Shown in pieces: positions 22,750-34,285 of a DNA stretch of 64,000 nucleotides. Origin of the DNA: Schistosoma haematobium. Its lineage: Eukaryota; Platyhelminthes; Trematoda; Strigeidida; Schistosomatidae. The notes beneath the pieces were generated by a model that was not told the origin of the DNA, searched no databases, and saw only the letters and a program-made list of their open reading frames with translations. Location of the stretch: NCBI RefSeq assembly GCF_000699445.3, contig NC_067198.1:43145691-43209690 (forward strand), given 5' to 3'. A program made the translations under genes and the position numbers. Each line of letters starts with the position of its first letter. Positions within the stretch are counted from its first letter, which is position 1.

Positions 22750-23215
22750 ATGCTAAAATACCCACTTAAATGTTTTTCTGTTTGGTTTACGAGACCTAGT
22801 TGGATATTAAAGTCACCTACTACGAGTGCTATGTCTGAGTGTTTAGTTTTTTGGAGAATTTCAGGGAGCCTTTTGTAAAATTCATATTTCACTTCATCCG
22901 GGTTTCAGTCTATGGGGGTGTAGGCAGAACCGACGAAAAGGTAACAACGTGTGTCCATAACCTTTCGAGTTCTTACATTTAACTGAACGGCACATAGGCG
23001 ACTGTTAGCACTGACCCATTCTAAAAGTGCTTGTTCTGCCTACATACTCAGTGCTATGCCTACACTCTCCAGTCCACGAGAATTAGCCGTTGGGCCTTCA
23101 GATAAACGTAAGGTATTTCTCGTCGGCTCCCCGCTTTCGCTAGGTGAGGTCGAGTGAATGGTCACACTAGGATTCTGTATACGTGTCTCGGAGACACAGC
23201 ATATATTAATGGTAC
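22750..23215 (-). pseudogene. Non-LTR retrotransposon endonuclease fragment
   Basis: The minus strand encodes an APE-type endonuclease region of an RTE-like element. It reads CCVSETRIQNPS near the right end (target-site nicking active-site Glu region), then LSEGPTANSRGLESVGIAL, a YxFVGSAYTP segment, and VVGDFNIQLG (the conserved GDFN box) at the left end. Two in-frame stops (after GIALSM and after YTPID) and missing flanks show it is a dead 5' fragment. The RT domain is not attached. Confidence 0.8.
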
Positions 23216-24250
23216 GAGATTCATTTATTCAAGAAATCGTTTATTTTCCACTACATGTAAACATGTTATCATACTAATAAGTGGCAATTTTACTTACTAT
23301 GTTTAATTTTCAATGCTACAGACACCTAGGTGGAGTTTTCCCCTCTGAGCCGGATGGTAAACATTTGTGCTGATGATGTTGTTCAGAAGAACAATGAAAG
23401 CTCTGCAGCCAAACCATCCAGCTCAGAGTAAAAACATCCCGTCTAAATCATCCACCTGAGCTACAAATCATCTCCACCATCTCAAAATGCCGCATACAAT
23501 CTCATTGAGAGCTTGTATGCTATACATGTCGTTGACATAGTAGAACCAAGTGGTATTTATTCATGTACGTCAGTACGTGACCTAGTAGGCTAAAGGTCTA
23601 CACTGTTTGTCATAATGGTTTGAGACACAGAAGTTTAAAAATGTTTGATATCGAAAAAGCTTGTACAACCAGGATGCAACACTAACATGTGATATCTATT
23701 ATTCGGGATTTTTACTTCATAGGTCTTGGTTATTATGTCTTAAGCCATATTACTGGAAAAAATAGTTGTTTGAACAATTTGTGATATGAAACGTTCATCA
23801 AAAGTACTTTATTCAGAGTCTAGATGATATTTCGAACTTTAATTACGAGTTCAGTCAGTCAGCTAATTATTCATTCAGAATATGAAAACTGAAACAAACA
23901 CTGATCGGTTCAAGTTATCATGCTACATTCGTTGAGCGAGAGGAAGATATCAAGATAAATACCAGAGTAGTAGGAATGGTCACGGTACTAGTGGTAATTA
24001 AAAGCATTAGGCATACAATATTACTTGAGTAAAAATAATTTGTCTGATGAAAAGTACAGGACAATCTTCAAACACAAGATCAAATAGATAACAAGTAAAT
24101 AGGACTGTGCCATTGCAACCGACTACGTTCTATTTCACCCATCATCTACAGCTGTTGGTTAAGAGAATCACACCGCTGATTAGAGAATGGTCATCGGTTC
24201 AACTGTAATTTTACTGCCATTTCAGGAAGTTTGTTGGGCAATGTTTTATT
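23216..24250. other. Intronic DNA with one short hairpin repeat
   Basis: Apart from the short repeat at 23321-23487, the sequence is AT-rich without recognisable genes or boundaries. Confidence 0.5.
23321..23487 (+). repeat. Short hairpin repeat family, copy 1
   Basis: Contains inverted arms around CTCTGAGCCGGATGG and CCATCCAGCTCAGAG and a conserved middle (GTGCTGATGATGTTG...CAGAAGAAC). Related copies occur at 35042-35182 (same strand) and 61148-61252 (opposite strand). Ends are approximate and no coding capacity is seen. Confidence 0.7.
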
Positions 24251-24486
24251 ATCAGAAGGGGTTTCGTGGAGATTGTAGTAATTTCAATAGTTGAGGCTAT
24301 GAGTCAATTGAAACTAGACCACCATGGAAAACCTGGAAGCACTGGACGCCGTTTCGTCCTATTGTGGGACTTCTCAGCAGTGCGCATCCGCGACCCCGTC
24401 TCGTGGGACGAAACACTGTCCAGTGCTTCCAGGTCCTCCATGGTGGTGTAGCTTCAATTGACTCATGATCTCAACTATTGCAATAT
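24251..24486. repeat. Fold-back repeat with hammerhead-like arms, copy 1
   Basis: The left arm reads from ATCAGAAGGGGTTTCG through AGTCAATTGAAACTAGACC and the GGAAGCACTGGAC segment. The right arm is its inverted copy ending in TTGACTCATGATCTCAAC. The loop between the arms is only a few dozen bases, so the whole unit could form one long hairpin. The hammerhead core read on minus is CTGAGAA, with a changed conserved base, so self-cleavage is unlikely. Confidence 0.75.
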
Positions 24487-24489
24487 TTT

Positions 24490-27430
24490 ATTGTTACGCT
24501 GATGAAACAAAAACTAGGAATTGACAGTTTAATAACACCAAAAGCCGTTAACAGTGATTTAATTCATTCACACTCTATGATCATACACTGAGTAATTATC
24601 AGATTAAAATAGTTATATTATAAATGAGTAACTGGAGACGAATATCCTTATAATGTTAGTGAACTCTTACTGATAATTTTCTTCGATAATAATTTTGGTT
24701 ATCTTCCTTTGTTTTTTCGCACTACTAAAGGTATCATATCAGGAAAATCATATTGGTCTTCGTCGGTCCAAAACGTTTTCTGGTGAACAGATGTCAAGAA
24801 GATATCAAGTATGGTTTTGATAACACTTATTATTTTCATGAAATCGTTTTTATCATTTGTCATTTTATTTTATGTCACCTAGAAATGTAACTTTAAAGCT
24901 CAATAGGTAGCTAAATCACTAATAAAAATAACACCATATGACAATCGGCAATGGTCATATAATATACCGAATTGACTGTAAGTGAAAATCACTAACCACG
25001 GAAATCCTACCAACCATTTTTTATTAAGATCTGTTAGTTGTAGGTACCACATTATTAGTGGTCCTAGGTGATCTCATTATGGAAATATTAGAGGAAAGCT
25101 AAAAAGTAGTGTGTTGACTTAAGTTGTACCCGAAATAGATATCCTGTCCTATCTAATTCGGGAGGTTTTTCTGGCTGACATTTTTTCACAATCACCAACA
25201 TGAATAGAAATGTCAATCTATCCATCGATAAATAACACCAGAATGTATGACCGACGTTCCGTTGTTCAATCACCTCAGTCTAGGTCGTTGTCACTAAGAT
25301 ATGATTCCCTGTAGGCTCGGGATATTTGTACTGGTTAGTCACTAACTAGTAACTGATTTCATGCTCATCTAGTCTCTAGTGCTAATCGAATGCCGTCTGT
25401 CAAGTTGCCGTTGGACTAATAGCCTAGGGACTTTACATCATGTTCACTTTGTTTTGATGTTGACCATGTGTTGATGTTTCAAATTGTACACCTGAGTGGT
25501 ATGGATTGTAATACCTCGGTATGCACCAGTCCCTTTAAGATTGAAGGAACTCATTGCTGACAAAGGCCTTTTGGCATTATCCCTAAGTTTAGTGTATCGT
25601 GCCAACAACTTCAATCAATCTAACATCAAAACATGGTGCACATGATGTCGAAAAACTTAGATTACTGACCACATAACTTGGTAGATGGGATTCAAATGGT
25701 ACCAAAGACTAGCACAATTATGAACTTGCTTAATGCTCAATGACCAATACATTAACTGACAAGTACTTTCTCGTAGTTTGAGACTTGTTAGTAATTCATG
25801 TCTTCAAAATAATTATGAGACCGGAATCATTTGTTTGTAGCAGCACCTAACGGTCTTATATTTGATTGCTAAAAAGTTATTTGGGGAGCGATTGTAATGA
25901 TAGTCTAAGTTTTATGATAATACATCATCCAGGTATTCGATGTTTTAAGACCAATGAACTTATACTAATAGATTACTATCAAGATGAAGAACGAAAATTA
26001 TTGCTTTCAATCTGCACTAAGTAAATATCAAAAGACTGAATGTTGCGAAACACCTAATTTACAATTTAGTCAACCTTAAAAATGAAAAAAAAACATGTAG
26101 CCATGAATATCAGCATCATAGCTGACTCCAGTTCAGACACAATGAATACACGACTTTCGAAAACCCTTTAAAAGCCAAACATAAATCCAAACTTTTTTGT
26201 CACGTCAAGTGATTCATTGACAAGTACTGTGAACTCACTATTTGTCTAAAGTAACATATACATTATTAAGTGGATTATTACAAGTAGTTGAAGCAACTCA
26301 TTTAAATTTTATAGACTATAGAAGTAATTAACACTTTAGGAGTATTTACTTTGTATTAAAATCTCTATTTCATCTATTTGCTAAGATGTATATCAGCTTA
26401 TTGCTTTGTGCAACATAAGTTACACAAATCAATAAACAATGTTGGGCAATTCATTATCATCAACAACCAATGAACATCAAGGTCAGTAGAATAAACTGTT
26501 ATTCATATGTTGAGAGTTTCCTATACCTCATTTGCATGTGAAGTTTGTGCTAATAAAGTCATCTAGAAAGACAATGATTAAACCATTGTTCTTAGAGAAC
26601 ACAACGTCATCAAAACCATCCTTTTAAACTACAAATCTTTTCCATGATTATGGTTTGGAAATAAATCTATAACAAGTATATCAGCATTAGACTGTAAGCA
26701 CACACTTGTTTAGCAAATTTCCATCACTTCTATTTTTAACCATTTAAACATGTAAACGAATAAATATGCTTTTAATCTTCAATTTCATAAGGAAAAAAAC
26801 AAAGAACTCATTTATTTGTTTCTTTTAAAATAGGATTTTTCATTGAGACGATTGTTTTATGCACATTTATTTATTCCATGGATTGATCACGGTGTAGGTA
26901 TTCATAAACTGGATGCTTTTAGTTCAAGTATTTCATTTTCATGAGTTTTTCTAATCAACAGCCTTAGTTGTTTTTAACGAAATGTTTGACTCAATGATAA
27001 AAGCAATCGCTGCAATACTGTAACTCATTTAATGACATATATTTTTTTAGTTTATTGTTCCGTCGTTTTGTTTAGTAGTAAACCATAATTGCCAGATATA
27101 TTTTACTGTGGTTTCATTATCCTTGGGATTCTATTTATCGAAGTATATATATAGTGCTTAAACCTTAATTAATAGATCTGAGTAAAATAAAAAGACAACG
27201 AAGTTCATTTTCATAAAATGTATGCAAACATTTACTTCACTACTAAAATTAATAAATTTGACTTCTGTAATTAATGATCAAAATATTACCCAAGATTTCA
27301 GAGATAACTCTATTATATAGTTTATACCTGAAGTAAGTTAACCAATCCAAAGAGAGCATGTTAGATAAATGTGATCACTGGAGAACTCTAAAATTGCAAT
27401 TTAGTGCTTACCAGCAAGTCATTTCTGCGA
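24490..27430. other. AT-rich intronic DNA, one old SINE-like patch
   Basis: Mostly featureless. Around 25300-25420 a patch (CTAGTCTCTAGTGCTAATCGAATG) resembles part of the tRNA-headed repeat at 27440-27640, suggesting an older copy. No coding feature is supported. Confidence 0.4.
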
Positions 27431-27439
27431 TGTAGTAAG

Positions 27440-27640
27440 AACTGATACTACTCTTTGGACTCGAGCTCGAACCACACACTATCACAGTTGTAAACTTTAC
27501 CACTGAGCTATCGGGGTTTTGACTGACTTCCTGTAAAACTGCGATACTCATATTGATTAACAGCTGGAAAACTGCCAGTGTCATGCTTACCTAGTCCTTA
27601 GTGTTGATCGATCAGTCCCATTAAGGTTACGGAGGAGACT
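27440..27640 (-). repeat. tRNA-derived SINE-like repeat
   Basis: The minus strand shows a good A box (TAGCTCAGTGG) and, about 40 bases on, a B box (GGTTCGAGCTC), the internal promoter of tRNA-like SINEs. The body follows to the left of the tRNA-like part in plus coordinates after 27530, in an order compatible with a rearranged or reverse copy. A similar patch is at 25300-25420. There is no real tRNA fold or anticodon arm, so it is not called a tRNA gene. Confidence 0.55.
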
Positions 27641-28540
27641 TATTGACAAGTCTTAACTACCGGAAATCTTAGATATAAAGCTTGCTACTAATCGTTATTA
27701 ATCGACCAACATTGAAATAATATTGCTTGCGATGTTCAACAACTTGGACTACTAACCTCGTTGTAGCATAATCGAAAGAACTTGATTTAGACTCAGGGTT
27801 AGATCAACATACCTTTTATTACTCCTAAGTGATCAATATTTGCAAAATATGCATTTCTTTAAGATGACGTAGTGCGCTTAGCTAACAAACATGCAGAATT
27901 CTAGGTTTATAACACTTAATAACAATTAAGCCTGAATTATAATCTAACAGCTACCAATGCTTTCATATTTATATATATCGTAATTTGTTGCAGTTAGTAC
28001 AATGCTACTGCTATTGTGAATCAATGTTTTTCCAGTTAATTATATACTAACTTACATTTGACTTGAAAACACTTTTACAGAAACATTATTTGGTAAGTGA
28101 ATATTCGTTGAATTGTACATGTATTGCTTATCTCATACAATGTTACACTGTTCACCTGGTGCCATAGTGAATGGTTTTTGCCAGAAAGAAACATTATTTT
28201 ATTCTACTAATAAGCATTGTTTAAATAATAAACATTTAATTTCTCAGGTTATTTTCTTTACTTACTTGGGTGTTTTGTGAAAAGATATGGATAGATTTAA
28301 CTACAAATTGACATAAGGTAGGAAAAACTATTAAAAACTAGGAAACATTAGACAAAAGTTACATCCTGGTTTGGTACTCTTTAGTTGTGAACATCAATGA
28401 ATCCGCGTAGGATCGAGTTTAGAAACTTCAAGGTTTGTGGTTAGATAGTCATAATCAGTATAGAGTTTAACACAGATTTACATTAGCCTAAGGCGCTGTA
28501 CTAAATGGGGATAATGAGACTAAATAAACAAGGTAAATAA
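27641..28540. other. No recognisable feature
   Basis: AT-rich sequence without supported genes or repeats. Confidence 0.5.
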
Positions 28541-28544
28541 CAGT

Positions 28545-28800
28545 TTAAGTTGAAATAATTGTGCGAGCACTTGTGATGAGATCATTTAAGCATTGACAAA
28601 ATGGTTCGTGAAGGAGGATAAGAAAGCAAGTATGAAGGAATAATGGGATAGATAAAACACGATACATGTTCCATCGCGGCAGATTATCAGCCATGTCACA
28701 CAGCGTCTCCAGCCATTGATTAAGATTATCGCCCAAACCACAACACGGTAATCTACGCCAACCAAAATGACTAAGTCCAGTGGTCAGTGATTTCATAAAC
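28545..28800 (-). pseudogene. Non-LTR retrotransposon C-terminal fragment
   Basis: The minus-strand translation includes LTTGLSHFGWRRLPCCG and NQWLETLCDMADNLPRW. These match the very C-terminus of the same RTE-like ORF2 found at 46793-47226 (SLSHVGRCRL...NQWLETEGDMAQNRSQW). The N-terminal part is absent. A plus-strand open stretch of about 130 codons to its right (28780-29172) has no ATG start near its beginning and no recognised domain. Confidence 0.7.
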
Positions 28801-29296
28801 TATTACTATGTCTTCGTTTTGCTACCCTTAGCTTTCTTCCAGTTAACTTCATCAGATAATAATACATTTAGAGATAGTCTGAGGTTATTCATACGTAACA
28901 AATGTCACAATCACCTCAATAGATGGAGATTTAGAGTCCAACCATCACATCGCTTGCATGTCAATCTCGATACGCTCGAACAGTGCTCCAAAAACGGTTG
29001 TGACCATCTACATATATTTTCTGCACCTATCGATTATTCAAGCAAGCATGATATCTCTAAGTTAATGAGAATAAATTTCGAAATAAAACAAAATAATTTC
29101 CAGGGCTACCTCATTTCAATAACACTTCAGTTGATTTTAATTTGGAACGGAAACTACGTTTTTACATCTTAACAGCCATTAAACCACTTTTAAACTCCCT
29201 GAAAATTTATTGACACGAAATAAAGTTACATTAGATGAGACACCTTGATTTAATTAGAAACGATTAGGAGTAAGCAATTTGTTTTTCACTAAGCAT

Positions 29297-29675
29297 ATTT
29301 CAGTTAGTTGAGATCATGAGTTAATTGAAGCTAGACCACCATGGAAAACTTAAACTGCTGAGAAGTCCCACAATAGGACGAAACGGCCATCCAGTGCTTC
29401 CAGGTTTTCCATGGTGGACGAGCCTCAGTTGACTCATGATCACAACTATTGAAATTACTACAATCCCCACAAAACCCCTTCTCATAATAATAATGATATG
29501 CTCAGTAGTGACTGATTTCAAGAGGTATATCCTGGAGTTCTAGTGAGAAGAAGTGACCAATGAAGTTCAACCAGGTCTGTTGTGAGATAGTAACTCATTG
29601 ATGACAATAGTGGATGTGCCGCTCAATTCGGTGGATTAGTTGAAGTTAGACATTAACACCGTTGGATAGCATCAA
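29297..29675 (+). repeat. Fold-back repeat, copy 2, with unit linker
   Basis: 29297-29485 has inverted arms (AGTTAATTGAAGCTAGACC left, GCCTCAGTTGACTCATGATC right) around a hammerhead-like block at about 29353-29402. The core reads CTGAGAA, one conserved base changed; stem II and GAAA are kept. 29486-29675 is the linker segment found in other copies (ATATCCTGGAGTTCTAGTGAG ... TAGACATTAACACCGTTGGAT), lacking the tRNA-like head. Confidence 0.75.
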
Positions 29676-30148
29676 TCTGTTTATTCAGTAAGTATAGTAT
29701 ACATTTTTGATTCGATTTAATGTTCGTTTACTTCAAAAACGTAACAACTTAAGTTAATATACGTTTCAAAAATACAACCTGATATTTTTTCTCTCTCAAG
29801 AATATATAATTTGTCATTCCTAGAAAAACCGTATAGATTTTTGAGACATATTCATAGTCATTCTGTGGACTTTTTTGATCTGTCTAAAATAGATGTTATG
29901 AAGAAACTAAGACGTGTTTTCAGTTTATTTGTTTGAATAATATGGTGGCATTTGAGCATAGGGTTTATAATAGATAGATAATTTAGTCGATGAAGTATGA
30001 ATATGAAACGCAACAGGTAATTATAAATTGACCAGTTTCAAGGCAGAGTACATCATTTGGAAATTGTAATATGTGAATTAAGAATTGTTGTTTTTGTTAT
30101 ATGAAATCAAATCAAATCGTTAATGTTGGGGCTGACTAATATGAAGTT

Positions 30149-30293
30149 ACTAGTATAGGGGTTGTGGAGATTATTAAGTTTTTGATTGAGATCATGAACC
30201 GATTGATGTTAGACGAAACGGCCGTCCAATGCTTCCAGGTTTTCAATTGTGATGGTCTAACATCAATCGGTTCATGATCTCAATCAAAAACTT
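30149..30293. mobile_element. Fold-back insertion (family 2) with 11-bp target duplication
   Basis: Short hairpin unit with inverted arms (AGTTTTTGATTGAGATCATG left, its complement right) around GACGAAACGGCCGTCCAATG, the 3' half of a hammerhead-like block. AATATGAAGTT is present on both sides (30138-30148 and 30294-30304), which marks it as a genuine insertion into the Penelope-like end. Confidence 0.8.
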
Positions 30294-30479
30294 AATATGA
30301 AGTTGTTAACTTGAATCAGTTTATAAGTGAAATGAAATTGTGTGATAAATCATGATCAGAATAAATATGATCAACATGGGGTGAGAGAGAAAATAATGGA
30401 ATGAAAATCAGAAATTACGTAATATGTAGAATATTATGAATTAGGTCAGATATAGTAGATAGGGGCGGATGCTGAATAA

Positions 30480-30565
30480 ATTCCTCAAATACGTTATTAA
30501 GTGTAATGATGATAATAATGACAATGATAAAGATGATAATGACAATGGTAAAGATAATAATAATA
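30480..30565. repeat. GAT/AAT-rich simple repeat
   Basis: Imperfect run of GATAAT and GACAAT triplets next to the Penelope-like coding remnant; low-complexity DNA. Confidence 0.7.
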
Positions 30566-30624
30566 AGTTTGGGACATAAAATGAACATTAATCAAATTAC
30601 GTCACCATATTATAAGATTGATTA

Positions 30625-31110
30625 TTAACTAGTTGGCCCCAAGGTTGGCCAGAGTAAAAGGAGTGGCTGAACATATTTCTTTTGGATGCAATGCTCTGGC
30701 TTTTTGAACCGAATAGCAATTGCTTCAGCCGTCTGTATGATTCTCAATCTGACGGAACTAGGTAGACTATTGCTAACACGATAGATTATTGCAAAAGATT
30801 GCTCCATGTTAGCAGCATGTCCCGTCTGAACTAGATGGTCTAAAATGGGGCTGTTAACCGTATTGACCAAACGTTTGCTTAATCACACCGGAAGGTGCTC
30901 ACGAGCCCGAATGTACAAATGCCTAGGACGTCTGCCAATATAACCTGCTCTACAGGAGCAGTTGAATTGATAGATACAGAAAGACGTGGCTAGTTTAAGC
31001 AATTTACCTTTCAACTTCGGAGTGATTTTTGGACGTGTGGAAAACATTAGTTGTAGTTTACCTGCATTAAAAGTCCTTTGAATTGATCTTCTTATCTTCA
31101 GTTCTAGCAT
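30625..31110 (-). pseudogene. Penelope-like GIY-YIG endonuclease remnant
   Basis: The minus-strand frame encodes the C-terminal endonuclease of a Penelope-like retroelement. It has YQFNCSCRAGYIGRRPRHL (the GIY-YIG strand pair and the following Arg) and REHLP, then HLVQTGHAAN and a C-terminal AEAIAIRFKKP segment. One in-frame TGA at 30883-30885, where related proteins have Trp, splits it. The CxC before the YIG strand and the later His are present; the element's RT is missing. In intact elements the domain nicks the target during insertion. Confidence 0.85.
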
Positions 31111-31440
31111 TGCACTCGGTGCATCGCCTCTGAATTGTAAGCGTATATACAGAGGCTTTTTATTTCCAGTTAGGCATTCTCTATGCTGTCTTTTATTGGC
31201 TACGTTTTTATTTATAAATTTCTCCGGATATCCATTTTCTCTGCCACCCCATGTTGACCATATTTATTCTGATCATTTATCACACAATTTCATTTCACTT
31301 TTAAACTGATTCAAGTTAACAACTTTATATTAATCAGCCCCAACATTATTGAAAAGAATATTCTTTGTTCATATAAATTGTGTTTTATTATAATGGGAAT
31401 TTTTCAGCAATTAAAATTTATAATATACAAATACACTTTT

Positions 31441-31600
31441 AAAGAGGAAGAATGTATTTGTAAAATCTCAGCGAATGAATTTTAAAGTAAATCCAACGTT
31501 TCACCTAGCAATCTGGTCCAATCTTTTTCAAGGAAATTATAACGTTGGATTTACTTCAAAATTCATTCGCTAAGATGTTACAAATACATTCTTCCTCTTT
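31441..31600. repeat. 160-bp hairpin with 60-bp arms
   Basis: The left arm (AAAGAGGAAGAATGTATTTG ... AAATCCAACGTT) and right arm (AACGTTGGATTTACTTC ... ATTCTTCCTCTTT) are inverted copies with few mismatches around a loop of about 40 bases. A diverged single arm is seen at 38700-38765, so this is a dispersed repeat. Not coding. Confidence 0.85.
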
Positions 31601-32019
31601 ATGGTCTCACATTAATTCGGCGCCCAAATAGTGTGAAACTATTCGATCAAATTTAGTCGAAAGTTCTTATTTATTATTCTGCAACCGCATCAAATTATCC
31701 ATCTTATTTTAAATATCATTTAAAATTACTTGTTTTTTATTGTTTGACCCATTAAAATCTTGAAACGTTAACAGACTTTCTTGTGATCTAATTTACTAAC
31801 AAGATGAATAGTTGTATTTTCTCACTCATTTCTACTAATAAATGATCATTCTGATTTCAAATGTTTTGTGCTTACACTTTTTAAAGTATTGATACTTGGT
31901 TGTTTTTAAGTCTATAAACTGATTTACAACCAGATATTTATGTCAGTGGCAGAAAAGATACAATTCATCGTTAAATATATTACTGTTCATGCCCTACTAG
32001 ACTAACAGTAACAATGAAA

Positions 32020-32310
32020 TGATGTACGGTGGCGCGATTTCGTGGATTGGTTGAAGTTATACATTAACACCGTTGAGTGCCGGCCAACTCAGTGGTCTAA
32101 TGGTTAAGCGCTTGCACGCGGGACTGATAGGTCCCAAGTTCGAATCTCGTGGGGAGCGGAATCGTGGATGTGCACTGCTGAGAAGTCCTACAATAGGACA
32201 AAACGGTCGTCTAGTGCTTCCAGGTTTTCCATGATGGACTAGCTTCAATTGACTCATGATTTCAACTACTGAAATTATTGAAATCTCTACAAAACCCCTT
32301 CTGATGATAG
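32020..32310 (+). repeat. tRNA-headed hammerhead repeat, copy 3
   Basis: Layout: linker (GTGGATTGGTTGAAGTTA), tRNA-like head with A-box CTCAGTGGTCTAATGG and B-box AGTTCGAATCTCG (about 32089-32150), hammerhead-like block (32170-32220), arm ending TTGACTCATGATTTCAAC, then CTACAAAACCCCTTCTGAT. The core is changed (CTGAGAA; ACAAAA for CGAAA), so ribozyme activity is unlikely. Confidence 0.8.
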
Positions 32311-32655
32311 ATAAGAGTCACTGAAAATAGTATGAACTTCTAATAATCACTATTCATTAGTACTAAGTGTAATATGTGAAATCAACAAACACAAAAAAAT
32401 CAGTGCCTAGAGAAATACGTGATTCATTTGTGAAGTATTAATGAAATAATTAGCAAGAACTGATTTGATAGAATGTCTACTGAAACACTTTTTTAAAAGA
32501 AAAGTAAAGTAATTATTTGTACGTGCGAAATTGAGAAATTAACATGTCTACATAATCAGACACACCCAAGAAAAATTTATTTCAATTGATTAGAATAACT
32601 CTGGTGCTATTTAGAACAACTTTCTGAATTTTATAAAGTTAGCTCATTTTAAATG

Positions 32656-33095
32656 TCAACAGTTGAGATCATGAGTCACTTGAAGCTAGTCGATCATGTA
32701 AAACCTAGAAGAACTAGACGACCATTCCGTCCTATTGTGGGACTCCTCAGCAGTGCCCATGCTCGATTCCGCCCCCACAAGATTCCAACACATGATCTAT
32801 CAGTCTCGCGCGCGTGCGCTTAACCACTAGACCACTGAGCTGGTCGGCATCCAACAGTGTTAATGTCTAACTTTAACTAATCCACCAAATTGAGCGACAC
32901 ATCCACCATTGTCCTCAGTGAGTTACTATCTCACAACAGACCTGGTTGAACTCCATTAGTCACTGCTTCTCAGTAGAACTCCAGGATATACCTCTTGAAG
33001 CCAGTCACTAGTGAGCATATGTTGATTAGTATCAGAAGGGGTTTTTGTGGATGTTATATTAATTTCAATAGCTGTGATCATGAGTCAATTGAAAT
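32656..33095 (-). repeat. tRNA-headed hammerhead repeat, copy 4 (reverse)
   Basis: Reverse orientation of the 32020-32310 unit: arm, hammerhead-like block (core CTGAGGA kept on minus, GAAA changed to GGAA), tRNA-like head, then the linker in reverse, running at 33026-33095 into the start of a second arm (ATCAGAAGGGGTTTTTGTGG). Confidence 0.75.
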
Positions 33096-33595
33096 GTGTC
33101 ATTAAATTATATTTTTTCTTAAAAGTGGTTTTTAGTTTTATCACGAAACAATACATCATGACAACTAACAATTTACCCTATAAATATTATCAAACATTGT
33201 TTTGTTTTATTTTATTGTCTACTGAAATGCTTACATTTTGTTTAATGTCTTAATCAATTTTTTTCGTTGTTATGCTGATAAAAGTTTTTGAAATGGTTTC
33301 CTTATTATATGACTGACTAAATAGTTCAGTATACAGTTTTGTCATTTTTTTCCTGGTTTTACATTCATTTGAAGTGATATATTTGACTTTTAAGATTCGA
33401 TAGGATAACGTTATTTATATCTTCTTCTCAAAGCGGAGACTGATGATCTTGCCAATAAATGATAATGAAAACTTAGCGAATAAATATATTTACGGGGAAT
33501 CCATCTCTATTATTTCATCAGTTTTTTTTAAATATATTGATATCACTATAGTATACTGAGAAAAAAGCCTGTCAATCTGAAAGCTAGATAATTTA

Positions 33596-33745
33596 TTATT
33601 AATTGAGATCAAAAACTGATTGATGTTAGACCACCATTGAAAACATGGACGCACTGGACGGACGTTTCATCCTATTGTGGGACTTCTCATCAATCGATTC
33701 ATGATCCCAATCAAAACCTGAATAATCTTCACAACCCCTATACTG
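33596..33745. repeat. Fold-back repeat, family 2, copy 2
   Basis: Arms around AACTGATTGATGTTAGACC and CATCAATCGATTCATGATCCC with a truncated hammerhead-like block between. The outer end TTCACAACCCCTATACTGAT is the complement of the outer end of the family-2 copy at 30149. Confidence 0.7.
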
Positions 33746-34285
33746 ATAATTTGTTATTAATTTGTAAATTGTTTTCACTATTTGTATTTTTATTCAACAA
33801 AAAGAGTACAAGTCTTTGATGAAAGTTGACAACCAATGTTTAACAGTTTAAATTCTTATTAGTTAGCTGACAATTGTATTTCTCAAAATGATTTCTTTGA
33901 AGCTAATTCTTTACTGAAATTGATTTATTGCAATATTTTAATAACATTTTATTTGTATTATACCTACAGCGGGATCATATTTTATAGTTTGTAAATAGTT
34001 AAGTGTTTGGTAAGTGAGTATAAAAATAGTTATTTATAAAAAACAATAATGGAGTTATGTTAAAGTAAATAGTAAGTTCATAAATAACTTATTTATTAAA
34101 ATCTTTAGGCATAGAAATACGTTATTTGTTGTCAGTTAAACAAAATCAAAGATTAGCAAATGTTACACAGAAACATAAAACAACCTATTGACAGGAAGAA
34201 ATGTTCTTTAATGTATGTGAATCATTGCTTTATCTATATGAGAATAAACTCTGTTATTAACCATACAACAGTAAAACATTGTCAG

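Larger units (their letters stand above)
30118..31348 (-). mobile_element. Penelope-like element fragment with inverted ends
   Basis: A GIY-YIG fragment (30625-31110) lies between imperfect inverted repeats. The left arm is at 30118-30148 and 30304-30395; the right arm is at about 31230-31348. The arms share TAATGTTGGGGCTGA and TTGAATCAGTTTA-type blocks. The left arm is split by a fold-back insertion (30149-30293). No RT domain is present between the arms, so this is an internally deleted or 5'-truncated copy. Confidence 0.7.

Noticed and set aside
23370..23420. CTGATGA ... CAGAAGAAC ... GAAA pattern in the short hairpin repeat (also near 35070), resembling a hammerhead core
   Set aside because: The base of stem II does not pair, stem III would not end in a proper cleavage triplet, and no adjacent stem I is present. 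Likely coincidence within a conserved repeat.
28780..29172. 130-codon plus-strand open stretch
   Set aside because: It starts at a non-ATG codon, has no recognised domain or splice context, and overlaps the edge of a minus-strand non-LTR fragment.
32089..32150. tRNA gene candidate (A and B boxes), also at 47930-47990 and elsewhere
   Set aside because: The acceptor and anticodon arms do not fold as a tRNA, and the segment is repeated as the head of a SINE-like unit.
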